DNA from: Tannerella sp.
GTDB lineage: Bacteria; Bacteroidota; Bacteroidia; Bacteroidales; Tannerellaceae
Assembly (NCBI GenBank): GCA_031283785.1
Contig: JAITBC010000104.1
Span: 1 to 11,974, forward strand
Direction of reading: 5' to 3'
DNA length: 11,974 bases
Below, one piece after another: positions 7,221-11,974 of the stretch; positions within the stretch are counted from its first letter, which is position 1; every line of letters begins with the position of its first letter. The position numbers were made by a program, and so were the translations under genes. The notes below the pieces were generated by a model. That model was given only the letters and a program-made list of their open reading frames with translations, did not search any database and had not been told where the DNA came from.

Positions 7221-8144
7221 TTATTTTGTTTGATTCATTATCTCTATTGTTTTTCTTATTTTTTCTTCTGTTGGGACGGAGGCGTCTATCCAATGTATTG
7301 TGAATCCTCGTCGTTCCATTCCGCGAAACCATGTCATCTGTCTTTTGGCAAACTGATGGATGGCGATTTCAAGTTGGCTTATCGTTTCATCGTATGTCAG
7401 TTTCTCCAATATGTACAAGGTCAGGTATTTGTATTCCAATCCGTAATAAATCAAGTCGTCCGGATGTATGCCGGAATCAAGGAGTGCACGAACTTCGTCG
7501 ATCATACCTGCCGCTAACCGGCTGCGCAAACGCCGGGATATCATTTCGCGCCGCAGTCCGCGATCAATATTAATGCCTATGATAAGGCTGTTTACAGGTT
7601 CGAACTCATTTTTGACGGGAGATACCTTTTTATAATGCTCTTCAATTTCAATAGCGCGAATGGCACGCTGGGCGCTGTCGACGTCTGTTTTGTTATGCAG
7701 GACTTTGTATGATGCGAGGATTTCCTCCAGTTCTCCGAGTGATTTCCCGTTTAGTGATCTGCGGAGTTCGGGGTTGGGAGGAACATCCGGCAGGTTGTAT
7801 CCTTTCAGAACAGCTTCAATATACATGCCCGTTCCCCCACATAATACCGGTATTTTCCCGTTGTCTTTCAACCGGCGAAAGATGTCGAAAAAATCATGCT
7901 GATATTTAAAAACATTGTACTTTGTTCCCGGTTCGCAGATATCAATCAAATGATAAGGTATCGTTATTCCGTTAATCGTATAGTCATCGAGGTCTTTTCC
8001 CGTTCCGATATCCATACGGCGATAAACTTGTCTTGAGTCGGCGCTAATAATTTCCGTATTCAGACATTTTGCCAAAGCCGCGGCAAACGTAGTCTTCCCA
8101 CATGCCGTAGGGCCTAAAACGGTAATAAGTTGATATTTTCCCAT
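7221..8144 (-). CDS. miaA: tRNA dimethylallyltransferase
   Basis: MiaA adds a dimethylallyl group to N6 of adenosine 37 in tRNAs that read codons starting with U. The 307-residue protein carries the P-loop GPTACGKT (11-18), the ADSRQVYRRMDIGTGK motif (35-50; D36, S37, Q39), GGTGMYIEAVL (about 98-108), and AKRQMTWFRG (266-275). Two places differ from the usual family pattern: IGYKE appears as GLEYK (235-239), and the Arg of TRxxAKRQ is His263. I recall that some Bacteroidetes hold two miaA paralogues; this may be the more divergent one. It is the first gene of a minus-strand pair with kdsA, read from a near-consensus promoter at 8152-8182. Family certain; full catalytic activity likely but not proven by the sequence. 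Confidence 0.94.
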   Translation of the reverse strand: MGKYQLITVLGPTACGKTTFAAALAKCLNTEIISADSRQVYRRMDIGTGKDLDDYTINGITIPYHLIDICEPGTKYNVFKYQHDFFDIFRRLKDNGKIPVLCGGTGMYIEAVLKGYNLPDVPPNPELRRSLNGKSLGELEEILASYKVLHNKTDVDSAQRAIRAIEIEEHYKKVSPVKNEFEPVNSLIIGINIDRGLRREMISRRLRSRLAAGMIDEVRALLDSGIHPDDLIYYGLEYKYLTLYILEKLTYDETISQLEIAIHQFAKRQMTWFRGMERRGFTIHWIDASVPTEEKIRKTIEIMNQTK

Positions 8145-8151
8145 CGGGGGA

Positions 8152-8182
8152 CAAAATTAGTGAAAGTTGAGCGCAATACAAA
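8152..8182 (-). promoter_or_regulatory. Promoter of miaA-kdsA
   Basis: On the minus strand TTTG (8182-8179), a 19-bp spacer and TAATTTTG (8159-8152) form a perfect match to the Bacteroidetes vegetative promoter. The transcript should begin near 8147, only a few bases before the miaA ATG at 8144. Confidence 0.75.
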
Positions 8183-8267
8183 AGACCTGTTTGTTTTTCT
8201 TGCCGTGATGCCGCCGTTATCCTGTTTTGAATTGAGAATTTGCATCGGGGAAAACCGGGTGCGATAC

Positions 8268-8306
8268 AAAAAAAGCAGACTTGCCGCATTATGGGGGGAA
8301 GTCTGC
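8268..8306 (-). terminator. Intrinsic terminator of the small minus-strand gene
   Basis: Read on the minus strand, GCAGACTT (8306-8299) and AAGTCTGC (8282-8275) form a perfect 8-bp stem with a 16-nt loop, directly followed by seven T (8274-8268). It begins 9 bp after the stop of the small reading frame ending at 8316 and lies upstream of the miaA promoter, so it would insulate miaA from that transcript. Confidence 0.75.
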
Positions 8307-8315
8307 CTGATTATT

Positions 8316-8534
8316 TCAGAAGAACATATTATAATTGGCAAAAAAACGGTTTTTTTTCTTTTCTTTCGTTATTACGATATCATGTTCTTCTTCACTGACA
8401 TTATGACCATTTACATCCTGCCCTTCACAATAAATCTCCCGATGCGGATGCATTCCGAAACCTGCATCAACCTTTCCTGTGTTGTTTCCGGGAAAAAAAC
8501 TTCTTTTTAACAGTTTATCCATGACTTCCGGCAT
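8316..8534 (-). CDS. Small protein of unknown function (72 aa)
   Basis: I do not recognise this protein. It is a 72-residue, polar, charged product with no signal peptide or membrane segment. It has a central part with several His and one Cys (GMHPHREIYCEGQDVNGHN, about 27-45), a basic patch (KEKKKNR) and an aromatic end (FFANYNMFF). The frame is taken as real because it is followed at once by a good intrinsic terminator on the same strand, and a -7 element (TATATTTG, 8583-8576) lies about 40 bp before its ATG. A plus-strand frame overlaps it (8130-8510) but has no such signals and reads like noise. There is no Shine-Dalgarno site, as for most genes here. Moderate confidence; a small non-coding RNA using the same promoter and terminator is the alternative. 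Confidence 0.5.
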   Translation of the reverse strand: MPEVMDKLLKRSFFPGNNTGKVDAGFGMHPHREIYCEGQDVNGHNVSEEEHDIVITKEKKKNRFFANYNMFF

Positions 8535-8575
8535 TTAATAATTTATACATAAAACATATCGCTGTATTGATATGC

Positions 8576-8583
8576 CAAATATA
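8576..8583 (-). promoter_or_regulatory. Possible -7 element of the small minus-strand gene
   Basis: On the minus strand TATATTTG matches TAnnTTTG; transcription would start near 8571, leaving a leader of about 37 nt before the ATG at 8534. No good -33 TTTG was found at the expected spacing. Confidence 0.4.
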
Positions 8584-8646
8584 AGCACAAAAAGCCGAAA
8601 TTGTTCTCTTGGAAAGAATTATTTATGAAACATTAACAATGTATGT

Positions 8647-8684
8647 GTATGATGAACAGTATTAGCGGTTCGGAGAAAATTTCT
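8647..8684 (+). repeat. Direct repeat, copy 1
   Basis: A 38-bp element that matches copy 2 (8714-8751) at 31 of 38 positions, 67 bp apart start to start. The shared core is GCGGTTCGGAGAA. It ends in a small inverted repeat AGAAA-A-TTTCT (8674-8684). The copies share a codon phase: each begins with ATG and runs 14-15 codons to a TGA (8649-8696 here), but substitutions show no third-position bias, so coding is not supported. Confidence 0.6.
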
Positions 8685-8713
8685 GCTCGCTTGTGAATCC
8701 GGCTTTTGCCCCG

Positions 8714-8751
8714 GTATGACGAGCAGTATGGGCGGTTCGGAGAACGGTTCT
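8714..8751 (+). repeat. Direct repeat, copy 2
   Basis: Second copy of the element at 8647-8684. Its terminal inverted repeat is AGAAC-G-GTTCT (8741-8751): both arms changed together relative to copy 1, keeping the pairing. A 7-bp inverted repeat, CTGCTCG (8683-8689) and CGAGCAG (8720-8726), links the two copies, with a GGC-TTTT-GCC hairpin (8701-8710) between. A fragment of the repeat start (GATGAACA) recurs at 8756-8763. Confidence 0.6.
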
Positions 8752-8810
8752 ATGCGATGAACAATTTACATATTTAATCAACACACCCGGTAAAAAAAAA
8801 GCGGATTTAT

Positions 8811-8841
8811 TTTGTTCGTTTTTATTTGTGTCGTATCTTTG
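8811..8841 (+). promoter_or_regulatory. Upstream promoter of hisGD (P1)
   Basis: TTTG (8811-8814), a 19-bp spacer and TATCTTTG (8834-8841) match the Bacteroidetes promoter consensus perfectly. Transcription should start near 8848, giving a leader of about 215 nt before hisG. Confidence 0.75.
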
Positions 8842-8896
8842 TAGCGTTTAGTATTTGAATCAGTAATTGAAATAATAAAACAGTAGAAAGAAGGTT

Positions 8897-8965
8897 ATGA
8901 GTATCTATCCTGTACAACGTCAATATTACACGGGCGATAAGTGTTCGGTAAGTTGTGTGATGTAA
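8897..8965 (+). CDS. Possible 22-codon leader peptide before hisG
   Basis: An ATG preceded by the purine-rich AGAAAGAAGG opens a 22-codon frame (MSIYPVQRQYY..., ending in CSVSCVM and TAA) within the transcribed hisG leader. It ends about 20 bp before a terminator-like hairpin, the layout of a translation-coupled attenuator. It contains no His codon, which argues against classic His attenuation; Tyr (3), Gln (2) and Cys (2) codons stand out. It may be chance. Confidence 0.28.
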   Translation: MSIYPVQRQYYTGDKCSVSCVM

Positions 8966-8985
8966 ATCATGTATGCATAAGATAT

Positions 8986-9021
8986 AAAAGCTTGCTGTAA
9001 TGTGTACGGTGGGCTTTTTTT
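8986..9021 (+). terminator. Terminator-like hairpin in the hisG leader
   Basis: AAAAGCTTGCTGTA (8986-8999) can pair with the segment 9005-9018 as a continuous 14-bp stem with four G-U pairs and a 5-nt loop, ending in a run of seven T (9015-9021) that is partly inside the stem. It lies about 40 bp before the hisG ATG, so it would act on P1 transcripts only. A second hairpin (9012-9037, GGC/GCC closing the TTATGA/TCATAA arms) uses the same GGC and cannot form at the same time. The wobble pairs make the terminator weak. Confidence 0.4.
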
Positions 9022-9034
9022 ATGATAATCATAA
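9020..9034 (+). promoter_or_regulatory. Fur/PerR-like 7-1-7 palindrome
   Basis: TTATGAT-A-ATCATAA is a perfect 7-1-7 inverted repeat. Against the Per box consensus I recall (TTATAATnATTATAA) it differs at one symmetric position in each arm; its centre ATGATAATCAT is also the core of the Fur box. It lies between the -33 and -7 places of the second hisG promoter, a typical repressor position. Confidence 0.45.
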
Positions 9035-9042
9035 GCCGGAAG

Positions 9043-9050
9043 TAAATTTG
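9043..9050 (+). promoter_or_regulatory. Possible second hisG promoter (P2), -7 element
   Basis: TAAATTTG fits TAnnTTTG; a T-run (9018-9021) gives a partial -33 element at 20-21 bp. The start would be near 9056, about 7 nt before the hisG ATG. Confidence 0.4.
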
Positions 9051-9062
9051 AAATATATAATA

Positions 9063-9914
9063 ATGTTACGAGTCGCAGTACAATCAAAAGGACGTCTCAA
9101 TGAAGAGACAATGGCATTACTTAATGAAGCGGGTATTAAACTTGGTAAAGCCCGGCGGACATTACTTTTATCGGCAGTAGAATTTCCGGTAGAAGTTCTT
9201 TTCCTTCGTGATGATGATATTCCGCAGTCTGTGGCAAATGGCGTGGCGGATGCCGGTATCGTCGGTGAAAATGAGTATGTGGAGAAAGGTGCGGAAGCAA
9301 TCCTGATTAAGCGTCTGGGTTTTAGTAAATGCCGTTTGTCTCTTGCTGTTCCTAAGGACGAAGATTATAACGGATTAAAGTGGTTTAATGGAAGAACGAT
9401 TGCGACATCTTATCCCAATATATTAAAAAAATACTTGCATGAGTATGGCGTAAAAGCTTCATTGCATGAGATATCCGGTTCTGTGGAAATCGCTCCGGGG
9501 ATAGGCCTCGCCGATGCTATTTTCGATATCGTCAGTTCGGGCAGTACGCTGGTAAGTAATCAACTCAAGGAGGTTGAGGTGGTGATGAAAAGCGAGGCAT
9601 TGCTGATTGCAGATAAAAATTTGTCGAAAGATAAACGCAAGATACTCGATGAGATATTGTTTCGTTTCGATGCAATACAGGAGGCATCCGGGAAAAAATA
9701 TGTGTTGCTTAACGCACCCAGGGAAAAAGTAAATGAAATAACGGGACTGTTGCCGGGAATGAAAAGTCCGACAGTGACGCCTCTTGCCGATGAAGGTTGG
9801 GTATCCGTACAGTCTGTGATTACGGAAAAACACTTCTGGGAAATTATCGGGAAACTGAAAGCGATCGGTGCGGAAGGTATTATCGTTGTGCCGATAGAAA
9901 AAATGATTCTTTAA
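9063..9914 (+). CDS. hisG: ATP phosphoribosyltransferase, long form
   Basis: HisG condenses ATP with PRPP, the first and committed step of histidine synthesis, in the cytoplasm. The ATG at 9063 gives 283 residues starting MLRVAVQSKGRL, the usual family N-terminus; the in-frame ATG at 9000 would add 21 residues that read through the leader hairpin and palindrome, so it is rejected. Visible motifs are FLRDDDIPQSVANGVADAGIVGEN (47-70) and the PRPP-binding segment EIAPGIGLADAIFDIVSSGSTL (142-163). Residues from about 210 form the C-terminal ACT-like domain (GWVSVQSVITE, AIGAEGIIVVPIEKM) that binds histidine for feedback inhibition, so this is the long, HisZ-independent form. hisD follows 35 bp later. 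Two candidate promoters and a structured leader precede it. Confidence 0.97.
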   Translation: MLRVAVQSKGRLNEETMALLNEAGIKLGKARRTLLLSAVEFPVEVLFLRDDDIPQSVANGVADAGIVGENEYVEKGAEAILIKRLGFSKCRLSLAVPKDEDYNGLKWFNGRTIATSYPNILKKYLHEYGVKASLHEISGSVEIAPGIGLADAIFDIVSSGSTLVSNQLKEVEVVMKSEALLIADKNLSKDKRKILDEILFRFDAIQEASGKKYVLLNAPREKVNEITGLLPGMKSPTVTPLADEGWVSVQSVITEKHFWEIIGKLKAIGAEGIIVVPIEKMIL

Positions 9915-9949
9915 GTTCGAAATATATTAAGATGTAAAAATAACTGATA

Positions 9950-11236
9950 ATGGAGCTAAAGATATATAAATATCCGGAGAAACAGGAATGGGAAGCCTTG
10001 CAGCGGCGTGCGGAGTGGGATGTGTCGTCTCTTTTTGATACGGTGCGTAACATTTTAGGTGATGTGCGGGCGAATGGCGACGAAGCCGTCCGTAGATACG
10101 GGGAACTTTTTGATAATGTGCGTGTGACGGACTTGCTTGTTACGAAAGACGAAATTATGGAAGCGGAATCGTTGATAGACGAGGAGTTGATAGATGCAAT
10201 GATAGAAGCGAAACGGAATATTGAAATGTTTCATGTGCTTCAATATGCCGAGGGGGAAAAAATTAAAATACGCCCCGGCATCACATGCTGGCAAAAGCCT
10301 GTTGCAATAGAAAAAGTCGGTTTATACATACCGGGAGGTACGGCGCCCCTGTTTTCTACTGTTTTGATGCTGGCTGTTCCGGCTGTTGACGCGGGCTGTA
10401 AGGAGGTCGTGCTCTGTACGCCTCCGAACAGCGAAGGCAAGGTACATCCCGCTATCTTATATGCCGCTAAACTTGCAGGTGTGAGCAAGATTGTCAAAGC
10501 CGGAGGCATTCAGGCCGTTGGCGCTATGGCTTACGGTACGGAAAGCGTGCCGAAAGTGTATAAAATATTCGGACCCGGTAATCGGTATGTCGTAGCGGCA
10601 AAACAGTTAGTGAGCTTGATGGACGTGGCGATAGATATGCCTGCCGGGCCTTCCGAAGTTGAAATAATAGCCGACGGTTCGGCTAATCCTGCATATGTGG
10701 CTGCTGATTTTCTTTCGCAAGCCGAACACGGTGAGGATAGCCAGTCGATTCTGGTAACGACGTCGGAGACGTTGGCCGAAGCCGTTAAAAAAGAAATAGC
10801 GAAACAGTTATCAGAATTGCCGCGTCGCGATTATATCGAAAAATCACTGTTACACAGTCGTATCATCATTCTTAAAGATGATGCCGAGATGATAGAGTTT
10901 ACAAACCGGTACGCGCCGGAACATCTGATTATTCAAACCGCTAATTATGCGGAGTTAAGTTCAGGGATAGTGAATGCCGGCAGTGTTTTCTTAGGGCCGT
11001 ATACACCGGAGAGCGCGGGCGATTATGCATCGGGTACCAATCATACGCTTCCTACAAAAGGATATGCAAAAATGTACAGCGGTGTGAATCTCGACAGTTT
11101 CATGCGGAAGGTGACATTTCAGGAAATTACGGAGGACGGATTAAAGTATCTTAGTTCTATAATTGAAGTGATGGCGGAAAATGAGCAACTGCTTGCACAC
11201 AAAAATACAGTGACGGTAAGACTCGGAGACAGCTAA
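9950..11236 (+). CDS. hisD: Histidinol dehydrogenase
   Basis: HisD oxidises L-histidinol to L-histidine in two NAD-dependent steps, the end of the histidine pathway. The 428 residues are typical. The family signature spans about 227-262 (AIDMPAGPSEVEIIAD and FLSQAEHGED). Expected zinc ligands Q257, H260, D358 and H417 and the catalytic pair E324-H325 (APEHL) are all present, as is VGLYIPGGTAPLFSTVLM (123-140). The start has no Shine-Dalgarno site. It forms an operon with hisG, but hisC and hisB, which I recall following in many Bacteroides, do not; a pyrophosphatase gene lies next. No clear terminator follows hisD: CGAC/GTCG (11251-11265) is a weak hairpin without a good T-run. Confidence 0.98.
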   Translation: MELKIYKYPEKQEWEALQRRAEWDVSSLFDTVRNILGDVRANGDEAVRRYGELFDNVRVTDLLVTKDEIMEAESLIDEELIDAMIEAKRNIEMFHVLQYAEGEKIKIRPGITCWQKPVAIEKVGLYIPGGTAPLFSTVLMLAVPAVDAGCKEVVLCTPPNSEGKVHPAILYAAKLAGVSKIVKAGGIQAVGAMAYGTESVPKVYKIFGPGNRYVVAAKQLVSLMDVAIDMPAGPSEVEIIADGSANPAYVAADFLSQAEHGEDSQSILVTTSETLAEAVKKEIAKQLSELPRRDYIEKSLLHSRIIILKDDAEMIEFTNRYAPEHLIIQTANYAELSSGIVNAGSVFLGPYTPESAGDYASGTNHTLPTKGYAKMYSGVNLDSFMRKVTFQEITEDGLKYLSSIIEVMAENEQLLAHKNTVTVRLGDS

Positions 11237-11242
11237 TAGCTT

Positions 11243-11274
11243 CTTGCGCACGACTTGCTTTCGTCGCATCTTTG
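11243..11274 (+). promoter_or_regulatory. Possible promoter of hppA
   Basis: CATCTTTG (11267-11274) is one mismatch from TAnnTTTG, and CTTG (11243-11246), 20 bp upstream, one from TTTG. The start near 11280 would leave a leader of about 40 nt. Confidence 0.4.
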
Positions 11275-11320
11275 TTATATGCATATTGGATTTTAAAACT
11301 AAACGTATAATTTATAACTT

Positions 11321-11974
11321 ATGGAAAATGTTATTTACATGGTCTTGGGAGCATCATTGATAGCTCTTAGTTTTGCATTTTTCTTTTTCAGGCAAATGAT
11401 GAAAAAGGATGAGGGAACGGATACGATGAAGAAAATTGCACTTCATGTACGGAAAGGCGCTATGGCTTACCTCTGGCAGCAATACAAAGTTGTTACTTGT
11501 GTATTTATTATTTTGGTCGTCATATTCTCGGTTATGGCCTGTTTTAATTTGCAAAATTCGTGGGTGCCGTTTGCTTTTCTTACGGGTGGATTTTTCTCCG
11601 GTCTTGCGGGATTTTTCGGCATGAAAACGGCAACGTTTGCTTCTGCGCGAACAGCCAATGCGGCGCGTAATTCGTTAAATGACGGACTTCGTGTTGCGTT
11701 CCGTTCGGGAGCTGTTATGGGATTGACCGTTGTCGGACTGGGTATGTTGGATATATCCGTCTGGTACATTGTACTCGACCATTTTATTGCTGACGATGGC
11801 GGTCATAAACTGATGATTATAACAACAACCATGTTGACGTTTGGTATGGGAGCGTCGACACAGGCATTATTCGCCCGTGTCGGTGGCGGTATTTATACGA
11901 AAGCGGCCGATGTCGGCGCCGATCTTGTCGGCAAGGTTGAGGCCGGCATACCCGAAGATGATCCGCGTAATCCG
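11321..11974 (+). CDS. hppA: Membrane-bound ion-translocating pyrophosphatase, 3'-truncated by window edge
   Basis: The frame starting MENVIYMVLGAS is open to the last base, 218 residues, roughly the first third of a family whose members usually exceed 650 residues. Membrane pyrophosphatases split PPi and pump H+ or Na+ across the inner membrane. Visible are an N-terminal membrane helix (about 5-24), a second (about 60-77), further hydrophobic helices near 82-97, 125-148 and 168-185, and the hallmark loop that starts the active site: GGGIYTKAADVGADLVGKVEAG followed by PEDDPRNP at the window end, with its substrate Lys and Asp residues. The residues that separate H+ from Na+ pumps and K+-dependence lie downstream, so the ion is unknown. 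It follows hisD by 84 bp and probably has its own promoter. Confidence 0.96.
   Translation, partial: MENVIYMVLGASLIALSFAFFFFRQMMKKDEGTDTMKKIALHVRKGAMAYLWQQYKVVTCVFIILVVIFSVMACFNLQNSWVPFAFLTGGFFSGLAGFFGMKTATFASARTANAARNSLNDGLRVAFRSGAVMGLTVVGLGMLDISVWYIVLDHFIADDGGHKLMIITTTMLTFGMGASTQALFARVGGGIYTKAADVGADLVGKVEAGIPEDDPRNP

Larger units (their letters stand above)
8145..9062. other. 0.9-kb region without a large gene
   Basis: This stretch between the divergent miaA and hisG genes holds, from left to right, the miaA promoter, a minus-strand terminator and small gene with its -7 element, an AT-rich segment (8584-8646) in which I see nothing, the repeat pair, and the hisG promoter and leader. No tRNA or known riboswitch was recognised. 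Confidence 0.7.

Noticed and set aside
8130..8510. 126-codon plus-strand frame opposite the small minus-strand gene
   Set aside because: It begins inside miaA on the other strand, runs backwards through the miaA promoter and the minus-strand terminator, and reads as a Phe/Ile/Cys-rich shadow product.
8647..8763. Spaced repeats as a possible CRISPR array
   Set aside because: Only two diverged copies, a 29-bp gap that holds its own hairpin, and no cas genes nearby.
9000..9062. Upstream in-frame ATG for hisG
   Set aside because: The added 21 residues do not resemble HisG and would come from the leader hairpin and palindrome; MLRVAVQ at 9063 is the family N-terminus.
11237..11280. Hairpin after hisD as a terminator
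   Set aside because: The CGAC/GTCG stem is only 4 bp and is not followed by a proper T-run.

Overview
The window looks like chromosomal DNA from a member of the Bacteroidales (phylum Bacteroidota). Three things suggest this. The promoters match the Bacteroidetes pattern TTTG-N19-TAnnTTTG (clear cases near 3061, 8152 and 8834). Most genes lack a Shine-Dalgarno sequence; uvrB and the ABC permease are the exceptions. The protein set (metal-type KdsA, long-form HisG, MiaA, membrane pyrophosphatase) also fits. I cannot name the genus. No insertion sequence, phage gene, tRNA, rRNA or CRISPR array was seen.

Layout from left to right. (1) 1-3020, plus strand: the 3' part of a family 2 glycosyltransferase, then uvrB. 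(2) 3021-6406, plus strand: one apparent operon that starts at a promoter overlapped by an 18-bp perfect palindrome. It encodes a Crp/Fnr-type regulator, an ABC ATPase with an extra N-terminal DUF1893-like domain, an ABC-3 family permease and a metal-binding-type lipoprotein. The three transporter genes overlap or touch. Together they resemble a zinc/manganese-type uptake system with its own regulator. (3) 6416-8144, minus strand: miaA then kdsA, 4 bp apart, driven by a strong promoter so close to miaA that its mRNA would be almost leaderless. kdsA ends 9 bp from the end of the transporter operon. (4) 8145-9062: about 0.9 kb with no large gene. It holds a probable small minus-strand gene with its own intrinsic terminator, a pair of 38-bp direct repeats, and the promoter and leader of the histidine genes. 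(5) 9063-11236, plus strand: hisG and hisD, first and fourth-stage enzymes of histidine synthesis (HisD catalyses the last two steps). hisC and hisB do not follow. (6) 11321 to the window end: the 5' third of a membrane-bound ion-pumping pyrophosphatase gene.

The most unusual items are the DUF1893-ABC ATPase fusion inside a regulator-linked metal transporter operon; the hisG leader, which combines a short reading frame, a terminator-like hairpin and a Fur/PerR-like palindrome over a second promoter; and a duplicated element with a compensatory base-pair change. All family assignments come from reading motifs by eye; no search was run.
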